From JBDTRY01 sp039931435 (GTDB lineage Bacteria > Acidobacteriota > Thermoanaerobaculia > Gp7-AA8), in assembly GCA_039931435.1 (NCBI GenBank), contig JBDTRY010000192.1:1-7471 (forward strand): a stretch of 7,471 nucleotides of DNA. The letters are read 5' to 3'. The translations under genes and the position numbers were made by a program. Positions 1-6,754 of this stretch are shown piece after piece; the first letter of the stretch is position 1, and each line of letters starts with the position of its first letter. The notes under the pieces were generated by a model. That model did not search any database and was not told the DNA's origin. It saw nothing but the letters and a program-made list of their open reading frames with translations.

Positions 1-2
1 TT

Positions 3-935
3 GCCAACCTCGGCTACATCGTGCATCGAGAGTCCGGAACCGCCCTCGTGAACAGAGCACCGGCGTTTGCCATGATGCTCTACACCATGCCAGTGACCTT
101 TCTTCTGGCATTCGCGCTCGGGTTGATCCCGCTGGCTATTGCGCTCCGAGGGCGCAGACCTGCCGCCATTCTCGTCACATGCTGGATCGCAGTCGTTGGC
201 GGCAGACTGGTGTTGCCGGGTGCAGTAAATTTCGATGGCGTGCGGCACTTTCTGGAGCTGTTCCCGCCCATGGCTCTCGTCGGAGGAAACGGCATTCAAT
301 GGATTTCCCGGAAGATCACCAGTGCCCGAGGCTCTCATGCAACGGGGCAGATCTTCCGGGTGGCCATCACCGCTCTCCTGCTGGTGCCGGTCCTGACAGC
401 GACCGCGTTCGTTCATCCGTTCGAGGCAACGTACTGGAATTTCGTCGCCGGTGGTCTGCGCGGCGCCATGATGCGAGGCTTGCCTCAGGCCAGTGACTAC
501 TGGGCGGCCAGCTATCGGCTCGGGCTGCGATGGCTGGATGTCAATGCTCCCCACGGTTCGATCCTGGCCGTTCCGGTGGCCGAGCACACGGTGCGGATCG
601 TCGCACCTTACCGGCTTCGATCCGACATCGGACTTGTCCATTTGACGAACGCCTGGAGTCCTCGAATCAACCGTGCCGCGCTCGAGGAGCTGCGACGGTC
701 AAGTGTGACCCGGCCCGTCTACGTGATGTTTGTCCTTCGCCGAGAATGGACAAACGAATTGATGCTTGAGTGTATGCGTGGTCTTCAGCCTGCAGTGACC
801 TGGCAGGTCGACGGAGCTCCGGTGCTGGTCATCTACCGTTACCAGCGGGCAGAGGCTGTGGGGGATTCGCTTTCGCGCCAGCCGGCTCTGTCAGAACGTC
901 CTGAAGCGATCGCTTCGAGGGAAAACGATCGGTAG
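3..935 (+). CDS. GT-C (GT39/PMT-like) membrane glycosyltransferase, C-terminal part, 5'-truncated by window
   Basis: The frame is open from base 3 and the first in-frame candidate start is only a GTG at 21, so the true start almost certainly lies left of the window. About 310 residues are visible. Three hydrophobic stretches are seen, around residues 14-42, 50-68 and 112-130 counted from the GTG, followed by a soluble C-terminal domain. The segment NFDGVRHFLELFPPMAL matches the 'YDGxRHFLxxxPxxAL' motif common near the end of GT39/PMT-like proteins. The later stretches WNFVAGGLRGA and DYWAASYRLGLRWL resemble the 'YyNelvGG..GA...tDYWg.sykeG..WL' block of the same proteins. The family uses polyprenyl-phosphate sugars as donors on the periplasmic face of the inner membrane. 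The N-terminal catalytic Asp loop is outside the window, so activity cannot be judged. The 3' end overlaps the convergent gene by 45 bp. Family call fairly sure; donor and acceptor unknown. Confidence 0.75.
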   Translation, partial: ANLGYIVHRESGTALVNRAPAFAMMLYTMPVTFLLAFALGLIPLAIALRGRRPAAILVTCWIAVVGGRLVLPGAVNFDGVRHFLELFPPMALVGGNGIQWISRKITSARGSHATGQIFRVAITALLLVPVLTATAFVHPFEATYWNFVAGGLRGAMMRGLPQASDYWAASYRLGLRWLDVNAPHGSILAVPVAEHTVRIVAPYRLRSDIGLVHLTNAWSPRINRAALEELRRSSVTRPVYVMFVLRREWTNELMLECMRGLQPAVTWQVDGAPVLVIYRYQRAEAVGDSLSRQPALSERPEAIASRENDR

Positions 936-2546
936 CGGATGGGGCGAAGGTGATTTCGCCTCGGGCCTGACTCGCAGCACGAACAGGGGGACTCCTCCGT
1001 TTTCAAAAACAGTTTCCGGCGAAAGAACGTCTCCCATATCTCTCAGAAACGGACAGTCACGTTCCGAGCCGGAAACGAGAACATATTCGATCGGCAGTGC
1101 GCGGAGCATCAGCCGCGTCTGGGCCGGATCGGTTCGGCAAGAGGTCCAATGGAAGTTAGCCTTGCTGTAGACCGACAGAATCTGGGCCTTCGTCGTCATG
1201 ACGACAGGAGACGGCACGTGCCGGTCGAGCCAGTTCATGGCCTCTCTCTCGGCGGGTGCCAGACCCTCTCCGGCGGGAACGGGCCATGAGGCGATCAGAC
1301 GCGCGCCGGTCAGGATCGAGAGGACCGCGAAGGTGATCGCAATCAAACGAAACCACCGTCCGCCACGGGCCAGCGTCCAGACCAGAGCGGGACACAGCAC
1401 GAACAGGAAGGGAAGAGAATGGCGCTCACCATACAGCCAGCGACTCTCGGGAGCAGATTTATAGAGAGCAAGGGCGCCGGTTGAAGCGATCCCCGCCATG
1501 ACCAGCGTTGAGGCCATCAGCCACACGCCCGGATCCCGGCTGCGATTGAGAACGGTAGCGTCTCGCCGAGCTTTCCCTTGATAGAGAACTCCGATAATCA
1601 AGGCCAGCGGAAGTACAAAGACAACCGCCCCGAAAGAGCCAAAGTACGAGTCACTGGCCGCCGGATCGAAGGCGTGAAGCAATCCTCCTATCACGTGAAA
1701 CATCCTCGCGGATGTCGAGTCAGACTGAACCCACTGAGCGAATTCAGGGAGCTTCACTCTTTGCAGCCGGACTCGTGAGATGTGGAACATCCATGGAAGC
1801 GTCACCAGGCAGGCGGTGCTCACGTAAAGCACGAACCCGACCCTGAATCTCCGATGAAAGCATGCGGCGAGGAAAAGGACCAGAACAGAGGCCAACAGGA
1901 CGACCACCATTTGAAAGCGAGCCAGAAATGACAGACCGGCCAGAAAGCCGCTTCCAACGCTCCACACGGCAACTGGAAGCCGGTCGTTGAGGTCCAGAGC
2001 CAGAACTGCCGCCAGACCAGTAAAGAACGCCAGACCCTCCGTGTATGGATAGACAGTGCACTCGAAAAAAATGAAGTTGAGGCCGAAAAGAAGCACTACC
2101 AGATGACCCGCGTCGAAGACATCCTCGCCGTAACGAAAGACGGGCACTGGGTTTCCGCTCATTCGGACCGAGAGACGCGTGGTGATGACGTAGAAAAGAA
2201 TCAGATTCAGGATGTAAAAGAGTTGCGGAAGATAATTCGCGGCGAAATAGAGCCCGGTAAGTCGGGCCGTGTATCCAAGAAGTAGCGGCCAGAGCGGGTA
2301 GAGGTCATAGGCCTGCGGCAGAGGATTGAGCCCGTTGAAGTAGAGCGAAACCCTCGTCGACAGCCCGTCGCCGTCCGCCACGAACCGGGCTACCTGCATG
2401 TAGAAGCTGGAATCAACCTCGAACGGGCCGTTCCCTGTTCGATATGAAAGATGCAGAAATGCCAGCGGCAGAATCAGCAGCGCCAGTATGAAGATGCGGC
2501 GCTTCCCCTGGCGCGCGCTCTCATTCGGGGCGGTGACGATGCTCAT
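891..2546 (-). CDS. GT-C-like polytopic membrane glycosyltransferase
   Basis: This complete 551-residue membrane protein has a short basic cytoplasmic N-terminus and a first membrane helix at about residues 18-35. A periplasmic loop follows carrying D45-S-S-F-Y49, in the place of the acidic catalytic motif of GT-C enzymes such as ArnT and PMT. Roughly ten further hydrophobic segments follow (for example YLPQLFYILNLILFYVI and VLPLALIIGVLY), then a motif ESRWLYGERHSLPFLF like the 'RY..P..PF' stretch of the family. The protein ends in a soluble domain of about 130 residues. By analogy it would transfer a sugar from a polyprenyl-phosphate donor outside the inner membrane; donor and acceptor cannot be read. 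The ATG at 2546 is preceded on the minus strand by GAAGG with a 9-nt spacer, a plausible ribosome binding site. It is convergent with the preceding GT-C gene and divergent from the sugar-nucleotide genes. It may instead be an uncharacterised GT-C relative. Confidence 0.78.
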   Translation of the reverse strand: MSIVTAPNESARQGKRRIFILALLILPLAFLHLSYRTGNGPFEVDSSFYMQVARFVADGDGLSTRVSLYFNGLNPLPQAYDLYPLWPLLLGYTARLTGLYFAANYLPQLFYILNLILFYVITTRLSVRMSGNPVPVFRYGEDVFDAGHLVVLLFGLNFIFFECTVYPYTEGLAFFTGLAAVLALDLNDRLPVAVWSVGSGFLAGLSFLARFQMVVVLLASVLVLFLAACFHRRFRVGFVLYVSTACLVTLPWMFHISRVRLQRVKLPEFAQWVQSDSTSARMFHVIGGLLHAFDPAASDSYFGSFGAVVFVLPLALIIGVLYQGKARRDATVLNRSRDPGVWLMASTLVMAGIASTGALALYKSAPESRWLYGERHSLPFLFVLCPALVWTLARGGRWFRLIAITFAVLSILTGARLIASWPVPAGEGLAPAEREAMNWLDRHVPSPVVMTTKAQILSVYSKANFHWTSCRTDPAQTRLMLRALPIEYVLVSGSERDCPFLRDMGDVLSPETVFENGGVPLFVLRVRPEAKSPSPHPLPIVFPRSDRFRTF

Positions 2547-2676
2547 CCTGGAAAGCCTTCAACTGTCACCCATGTCTCCGGCGATCGCTGCATGACGTGG
2601 GAGATGTATGCATGCAAACAATTCAATCGTAGCACCCGTCGGGAATGAAGGTGTTCCCACGGTCATCCCGAGCCGA

Positions 2677-2910
2677 CCAACAGCGGGGGCGCTGAACCAG
2701 AGGGAAGAAACTATGAGCGCCGTCATCCCGAGCGAGAGCGAGGGACCCCAGTGGATGGGGGGCACGATCCCTGGGGCGCTTGCCACCCGCCCCTCTGGGG
2801 TTCCTCGCTCACGCTCGGAATGACGCGTTTGCGAGGCATTGCTTGGGGAATCTTCAGAGCCGAAGTCACATGACTGAATGTGAGTTTCTTGCAAGCGAGC
2901 GCCGCGAACT
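2677..2910. repeat. Composite palindromic repeat unit 1
   Basis: The core at 2722-2824 (103 bp) is an imperfect inverted repeat. The left arm begins GTCATCCCGAGCGAGAGCGA and the right arm ends TCGCTCACGCTCGGAATGAC; the 28-nt arms pair with about three mismatches. The core is preceded by a leader containing GCGCTGAACCAGAGG and GAAACTATGAGCGC. It is followed by a trailer containing CTTCAGAGCCGAAGTCACAT and GTGAGTTTCTTGCAAGCGA. The same leader-core-trailer order recurs at 3074 and 3297, so the duplicated unit is larger than the palindrome. No transposase is linked to it in this window. Confidence 0.85.
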
Positions 2911-2913
2911 TGT

Positions 2914-3005
2914 CATCCCGAACGAGCGGAGCGAGGAGGGATCTCCCGCTCGTGCAACGACCCCGCGAGTTTCACAGGAGATCCCTCGCCTTCGGCTTCG
3001 GGATG
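2914..3005. repeat. Second palindrome type, 92 bp
   Basis: The left arm begins CATCCCGAACGAGCGGAGCG and ends GGGATCTC. The right arm begins GAGATCCCTCG and ends CTTCGGGATG, so the outer ends and the GGGATCTC/GAGATCCC blocks pair while the middle of the arms is imperfect. It starts with the same CATCCCGA as the three 103-bp-type cores but has different arms and interior. It lies directly after the trailer of unit 1, as if inserted into or recombined with the array. Confidence 0.7.
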
Positions 3006-3073
3006 CCACGTCTGTTTGTTTGAGGTGATGATCGCCACAGCCGCATCAACACGGATTCACCCCTCCATTCTGC

Positions 3074-3296
3074 GTGAGTTTCTTACAAGCGAACCAACAG
3101 CGGGGCGCTGAACCAGAGGTAGGAAACTATGAGCGCTGTCATCCCGAGCGAGAGCGAGGGACCCCAATGGACGGGGGGCACGAGCCCTGGGGCGCTTACC
3201 ACCCGCCCCTCTGGGATTCCTCGCTCACGCTCGGAATGACGCGTTTGCGGAGCATCGCTTGTTCTCTCTTCAGAGCCGAGGTCACATAACGCTACG
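3074..3296. repeat. Composite palindromic repeat unit 2
   Basis: The unit opens with GTGAGTTTCTTACAAGCGAA and the GCGCTGAACCAGAGG leader, carries a 103-bp palindromic core at 3138-3240, and closes with the CTTCAGAGCCGAGGTCACAT trailer. Core length is identical to unit 1, with scattered substitutions such as GGACGGGG for GGATGGGG. The next unit starts immediately, making this a head-to-tail tandem duplication with a period of 223-224 bp. Confidence 0.85.
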
Positions 3297-3460
3297 GTGA
3301 GTTTCTTACAAGCGAAGGCACAGCGCGGGCGCTGAACCAGGGTGAAGAAACTACGAGCGCTGTCATCCCGAGCGAGAGCGAGGGACCCCAGTGGATGGGG
3401 GGCACGATCCCTGGGGCGCTTACCACCACCACACTCGGAATGACCCGTTTGCGAACCATC
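3297..3460. repeat. Composite palindromic repeat unit 3, internally deleted
   Basis: The unit opens with the same GTGAGTTTCTTACAAGCGAA as unit 2. Its core at 3362-3444 is 83 bp, exactly 20 bp shorter than the other two. The missing part is the inner half of the right arm (the CCTCTGGGATTCCTCGCTC portion), so the hairpin is largely destroyed while the outer ACTCGGAATGAC end is kept. The trailer is lost after GCGTTTGCG-like sequence, and unrelated DNA leads into the ColD-like gene. Confidence 0.8.
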
Positions 3461-3524
3461 TTTTAGATCTCCAGGGACGTCGCAAGAACGCTGTCGAATC
3501 ATCGGGAGTCAAAGCGCCCCTCGC

Positions 3525-3553
3525 TTGACTTCCGTCACCGGCGAACGCAACAT
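3525..3553 (+). promoter_or_regulatory. Possible weak sigma70-type promoter for the ColD-like/gmd pair
   Basis: TTGACT at 3525-3530 matches five of six bases of the -35 consensus. After a 17-bp spacer, CAACAT at 3548-3553 matches three of six bases of the -10 consensus. Transcription would start near 3560, shortly before the candidate ATG codons at 3579 and 3594, which favours those starts over a TTG at 3525. The -10 is poor and no operator is visible, so this is only a candidate. Confidence 0.22.
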
Positions 3554-3593
3554 CGCCACGCCGGATTGTGCCCGTGTGATGTCGCGCGAAATC

Positions 3594-4799
3594 ATGTCTG
3601 ATCTGAAAATCCCGCTGAACGCCAGTACCTTCGACCACGAAGAAATCGATGCCGCCTGTGCTGTGCTTCGTTCCGGCCAGCTCACCATGGGCAAGCTTTG
3701 CGGCCAGTTCGAGCAGACCTTTGCCGACTACCTCGGTGTGCGCAATGCCCTCTTCGTCAACTCCGGCTCCTCCGCCAATCTGCTGGCCTTCTTCGCCCTG
3801 TCCAACCACGCTGTCCCTCCTACCGGCGGGCGCTGCCGGCTGCTTCCGGGAAGCGAAGTGATCGTTCCCGCCGTGACCTGGTCCACCACCGTCTGGCCCA
3901 TCGTTCAGGCGGGTGCAGTTCCCGTCCTCGTCGACTGCGATCCGGAGACTCTGCAGATGGATGTGACTGCAGTGGAGAAGGCCATCAGCGACAGGACCGT
4001 GGCCATTTGCCCCGTTCACGTTCTCGGCAACGCCGTGGACATGAAGGCCATCACCCGCCTGGCCGGGAACCACGGGCTGTGGGTAATCGAGGACACGTGT
4101 GAAGCCCTGGGAACGACGCAGGATGACAGGTTGGCCGGGACCTTCGGCCATCTGGCCACGTTCAGCTTTTTTTTCTCCCACCACATCACCACCATCGAAG
4201 GGGGAATGATCGTCACCGACGATGACGCCCTTGCAGAGTTGCTCCGTGTTCTCCGTGCACACGGATGGTCGCGTCACCTCGAGAATCGTCACGCGGTGGA
4301 AGCGGAGTATCCTGATATCGATCCCCAGTACCTCTTCATCAACACGGGCTTCAATCTACGTCCCACCGAGGTGAACGCCGCCTTCGGCCTGCATCAGCTG
4401 CCGAAGCTGGAGCGGTTCAACCGCCGGCGCATCGAGATCGCGGGAGCCTGGATCGAGGCCTTTGCCTCACTCACGGAAGCGGGACTGCTGGTCCCGATGA
4501 AGACGACGGCCGGCACGCGATCGACCTGGTTCGGGTTCCCGGTGATGCTCCGCGACAAGGCCACGCGCGATGGACTGAAGCAGCACCTGGCAGCGAAGGG
4601 AATCGAGACCCGGCCCATCATCTGCGGTAACCTCGCCCGCCAGCCCGCGTTCAAACACATCCCGCACCGCATCTCGGGAACTCTCGATGGCGCCGATCAG
4701 GTCATGGACCGTGGAATTTACTGGGGCTCGCATCCGGTCATGAGCGACGATGAAGTGCAGTACGTCAGCCAGACCGTGAAAGGATTTTTCGAGAAATGA
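3594..4799 (+). CDS. colD: ColD-like PLP-dependent GDP-4-keto-6-deoxymannose 3-dehydratase (DegT/DnrJ/EryC1/StrS fold)
   Basis: The 401-residue product has the DegT aminotransferase fold: an N-terminal STFDHEEIDAA..LRSGQLTMG segment, the cofactor-binding GSSAN, and the conserved Asp of EDTCEALG (D167) that contacts the PLP ring nitrogen. In FSFFFSHHITTIEGGM the residue aligned with the Schiff-base Lys of aminotransferases is His (H196). Lys-to-His at this place is the hallmark of the 3-dehydratases ColD and RfbH (E1), which bind PLP/PMP non-covalently and remove the C3 hydroxyl. RAHGWSRHL and IETRPIICGN also fit ColD. ColD has no Fe-S cofactor, and I see no obvious cysteine cluster. The expected substrate is the product of the next gene, Gmd, whose ATG overlaps this stop (ATGA). 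Start 3594 best matches ColD; ATG 3579 and TTG 3525 are also in frame and none has a clear Shine-Dalgarno site. A T8 run (4167-4174) lies just before H196. Confidence 0.8.
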   Translation: MSDLKIPLNASTFDHEEIDAACAVLRSGQLTMGKLCGQFEQTFADYLGVRNALFVNSGSSANLLAFFALSNHAVPPTGGRCRLLPGSEVIVPAVTWSTTVWPIVQAGAVPVLVDCDPETLQMDVTAVEKAISDRTVAICPVHVLGNAVDMKAITRLAGNHGLWVIEDTCEALGTTQDDRLAGTFGHLATFSFFFSHHITTIEGGMIVTDDDALAELLRVLRAHGWSRHLENRHAVEAEYPDIDPQYLFINTGFNLRPTEVNAAFGLHQLPKLERFNRRRIEIAGAWIEAFASLTEAGLLVPMKTTAGTRSTWFGFPVMLRDKATRDGLKQHLAAKGIETRPIICGNLARQPAFKHIPHRISGTLDGADQVMDRGIYWGSHPVMSDDEVQYVSQTVKGFFEK

Positions 4800-5800
4800 A
4801 GAAAGCTCTGATCACCGGCGTCACGGGGCAGGACGGCTCGTACCTCGCCGAACTGCTTCTGGAAAAAGGCTACGACGTGCACGGCATCATCCGCCGCTCC
4901 TCCTCCTTCAACACCGGCCGGGTCATGCACATCTTCAAGGAAGTGCAGGAAGAGGGACCCGGCCTCACTCTGCATTACGGGGACCTCTCCGATGCCAGTT
5001 GCCTGGAGAAGCTCATCGATCTCATCGAGCCCGACGAGATTTACAACCTTGGCGCACAGAGTCACGTGCGCGTTTCGTTCGACGAGCCGATCTACACCGC
5101 TGAGATCGTGGCCCTGGGAGCGTTGCGCCTGCTCGAGGCCATCAAGAACGTCGGCGTTGCTCGATCCATCCGCTTCTATCAGGCCAGCAGCTCGGAGATG
5201 TACGGCAAAGTCGTGGAGGTTCCCCAGTCCGAGACCACGCCGTTCTATCCCAGAAGCCCGTACGGTTGCGCCAAGGTCTACGCCTTCTGGCAGACGGTGA
5301 ATTATCGGGAGGCGTACGGCATGCACGCCTCCAACGGAATCCTCTTCAATCATGAGAGTCCGCGTCGTGGAGAGACCTTCGTCACCCGCAAGATCACCCG
5401 CGCTCTGGCGCGCATCATTTCCGGGACCGTGGACAAACTCTACCTGGGGAATCTCGACGCCAAGCGTGACTGGGGTTTTGCCGGGGACTACGTGGAAGCG
5501 ATGTGGCTGATGACCCAGCAGGAAACGCCGGACGACTACGTGATCGCCACGGGTGAGACCTGGTCCGTACGCGACTTCCTCGATCGCGCCTTCGGTCTGG
5601 TTGGTCTGAACTGGGAGGACTACGTCGAGATCGATCCGCGCTACCTGCGCCCCACGGAAGTGGATCTGCTCATCGGCGATCCGTCGAAGGCAAAGAAAGA
5701 ACTGGGCTGGGTTCCGCGCACAAGCTTTGAGGACCTGGTACGGATGATGGTCCGCGCCGACCTCGAGGCGGAAGGGGTCGGCGGGAAGTTCGATTTGTAG
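4796..5800 (+). CDS. gmd: GDP-mannose 4,6-dehydratase
   Basis: This 334-residue extended short-chain dehydrogenase converts GDP-D-mannose to GDP-4-keto-6-deoxy-D-mannose in the cytoplasm with bound NADP. The Rossmann glycine motif is TGVTGQDGSYL (G8, G11, G14), followed by IIRRSSSFNT as in other Gmd proteins. NLGAQSHVRVSFDEP and FYQASSSEMYG are signature stretches. Active-site residues S132 (Thr in E. coli Gmd), E134, Y156 and K160 fall at the same numbers as in the E. coli enzyme. NHESPRRGETFVTRKI (from N185) is the classic nucleotide-sugar binding block. Length is slightly below the usual 340-375. Its start codon overlaps the stop of the ColD-like gene by 4 bp, implying translational coupling. 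No recognisable terminator follows; palindromic repeats begin 10 bp after the stop. Confidence 0.95.
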   Translation: MKKALITGVTGQDGSYLAELLLEKGYDVHGIIRRSSSFNTGRVMHIFKEVQEEGPGLTLHYGDLSDASCLEKLIDLIEPDEIYNLGAQSHVRVSFDEPIYTAEIVALGALRLLEAIKNVGVARSIRFYQASSSEMYGKVVEVPQSETTPFYPRSPYGCAKVYAFWQTVNYREAYGMHASNGILFNHESPRRGETFVTRKITRALARIISGTVDKLYLGNLDAKRDWGFAGDYVEAMWLMTQQETPDDYVIATGETWSVRDFLDRAFGLVGLNWEDYVEIDPRYLRPTEVDLLIGDPSKAKKELGWVPRTSFEDLVRMMVRADLEAEGVGGKFDL

Positions 5801-5809
5801 AGCGCACGA

Positions 5810-5966
5810 GCCCGCGTAGCGGGCGATACAACCGTAGCCCCCAAAAACTATATGTGGACGTAAGCCGAAGTGTCGCCCGCTACGCGGGCTCTACACTTCA
5901 TTTTGCTTGCCGCCGGGACCCCCGGCTGAAGCCGGGGGCTACCAATCCTCTGCCCGCTACGCGGGC
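5810..5966. repeat. Left outer REP block (A+, truncated B, A-, B-, A-)
   Basis: Type A hairpins lie at 5810-5824 (plus), 5875-5889 (minus) and 5952-5966 (minus). A full B hairpin is at 5918-5940 (CCCCCGGC stem, TGAA loop). A B copy is cut short at 5836-5842 after AGCCCCC, where sequence jumps straight into a remnant of a transposase 3' end. The 11-nt linker GATACAACCGT between A and B is identical to that at 6118-6128. The minus-oriented A-B-A part mirrors the block that follows the intact transposase gene. Confidence 0.82.
5846..5863 (+). pseudogene. Fossil 3' end of a second RAYT transposase gene
   Basis: Bases 5846-5863 encode N-Y-M-W-T-stop, matching the last codons of the intact transposase (N-Y-L-W-T-stop at 6726-6743). 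Identity continues beyond the stop through the following A hairpin: 5846-5890 matches 6726-6770 at 44 of 45 positions. Upstream, homology ends abruptly at a half B repeat. The body of a second transposase gene appears to have been deleted between its 5' hairpin and its last codons. Confidence 0.75.
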
Positions 5967-6102
5967 ATTGCAACGCAACCCACCATCACAACCGTGCCCC
6001 ATGGTCGTCCGAGCGTGAATGTTGTGCCCATCGCGGAGTCTGGACAGGACCACAGGTTTCCCGGGTTTCATGGAGATCTGCCACAACCTGGGCTCTGCCC
6101 CG
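5967..6102. other. Non-repeat spacer inside the REP cassette
   Basis: This 136-bp stretch between the left outer and left inner repeat blocks has no intact A or B hairpin. CACAACCGTGCCCC near 5987 resembles the A-to-B linker followed by a decayed B half, so it may contain an eroded repeat. No gene is supported. Confidence 0.4.
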
Positions 6103-6220
6103 GCCCGCGTAGCGGGCGATACAACCGTAGCCCCCGGCGTTCAGCCGGGGGGTCGCGATCCCGCCCCCACGCCCAAGCCCGCGTAGCGGGCGGCACAGTG
6201 CCCCGGCTCCAGCCGGAGGT
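6103..6220. repeat. Left inner REP block (A+, B+, A+, B+)
   Basis: Type A hairpins are at 6103-6117 and 6177-6191, 74 bp apart. B hairpins are at 6129-6152 (AGCCCCCGGCG, then TTC, then AGCCGGGGGG) and a more diverged copy at 6200-6220. All read in plus orientation, opposite to the block after the transposase gene, so the two blocks form inverted arms around it. The last B ends about 70 bp before the transposase ATG. Confidence 0.85.
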
Positions 6221-6290
6221 TACGCATTGGCGTTCGCAGACCGTCCGAGGTACGATTTTCCGCGAGGGATTCCTGCATGGTCGAACGGCC

Positions 6291-6743
6291 ATGCCACATT
6301 CATACAGCAACCTGCTACTCCACGTGGTGTTCGCCACGAAAGATCGACGGCCCTTTATCAATCCTGCGCTTGAATCCCGCCTCTTTCCGTACATGGCGGG
6401 AATCGTCCGCCAACTCGGCGGAAAACCATTCCTGATCAACGGAGCCGAAGACCACGTCCATCTTCTCGTTGATCTTCCCCCAACGATCGCGGTGTCGGAC
6501 GCGGTGGGAAAGCTGAAAGGGAGTTCGAGCCACTGGGTACACGAGACGTTTCCAGATCGATTGATGTTCGCCTGGCAACGGGGCTACGCCGCGTTCAGCG
6601 TCAGTAAGTCCCACTCTTCATCTGTCGCCACATACATTGAAGGGCAAAAGGAACATCATAGAAAGCGATCGTTTCACGACGAGTTTGTTCTGCTCCTTCG
6701 TCAACACGGCATTTCGGTCGACGAGAACTATTTGTGGACGTAA
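6291..6743 (+). CDS. IS200-like Y1 / REP-associated tyrosine transposase (RAYT)
   Basis: The 150-residue product is a single-domain HUH transposase. The metal-binding HUH motif is EDHVHLLV (H55-V-H57) and the predicted catalytic tyrosine is Y115 in VATYIEGQKEHH, with Q119 completing the usual Y-xxx-Q/N helix. N-terminal LLLHVVFATKDRRPF, AWQRGYAAFSVS and the tail SVDENYLWT are typical of small Y1 transposases that live among palindromic repeats. Such enzymes nick single-stranded DNA at hairpins, and the flanking A/B hairpins are the obvious substrate. The ATG at 6291 is chosen because the protein begins there as its relatives do; the open frame extends upstream only through repeat DNA. GAGGGA about 22 nt upstream is too far for a standard ribosome site, so translation may be poor. 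No TnpB is present. The catalytic residues look intact. Confidence 0.9.
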   Translation: MPHSYSNLLLHVVFATKDRRPFINPALESRLFPYMAGIVRQLGGKPFLINGAEDHVHLLVDLPPTIAVSDAVGKLKGSSSHWVHETFPDRLMFAWQRGYAAFSVSKSHSSSVATYIEGQKEHHRKRSFHDEFVLLLRQHGISVDENYLWT

Positions 6744-6754
6744 GCCGAAGTGTC

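Larger units (their letters stand above)
2547..3593. other. Repeat-filled divergent intergenic region
   Basis: About 1 kb separates the minus-strand GT-C gene from the plus-strand ColD-like gene. I see no credible protein gene here: the short open frames are translations of the palindromic repeats, appear on both strands, and recur with each repeat copy. The region must hold the promoters of both flanking genes, although only a weak candidate can be pointed to on the plus strand. Its main content is three copies of a 103-bp-type palindrome, one distinct 92-bp palindrome and an orphan repeat arm at 2662-2672 (GTCATCCCGAG). Confidence 0.7.

Noticed and set aside
2559..3502. Small open frames with peptides like RHSERERGTPEG or VIPSESEGPQ
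   Set aside because: These are translations of the palindromic repeats. The same peptides recur with each repeat copy on both strands, so they are not genes.
3420..4292. 290-residue minus-strand open frame
   Set aside because: It is antisense to the well-supported ColD-like gene and begins in its coding sequence. The glycine/valine-rich, low-complexity product matches no family I recognise and reflects GC-rich codon structure.
3594..4799. Perosamine synthase or another sugar aminotransferase
   Set aside because: The Schiff-base Lys is replaced by His in a ColD-like context, and the flanking motifs fit 3-dehydratases better.
4718..5353. 211-residue minus-strand open frame
   Set aside because: It is fully antisense to gmd, which has all signature motifs; no independent support.
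5801..5890. Intrinsic terminator after gmd
   Set aside because: Hairpins are present but no T-run follows any of them, and the same hairpins occur throughout the REP block, so termination cannot be claimed.
5907..6290. Long N-terminal extension of the transposase (TTG start at 5907)
   Set aside because: The extra 128 residues translate the A/B hairpins and spacer. The homologous protein begins MPHSYSNLLLHVVF at 6291, the expected size for this family.
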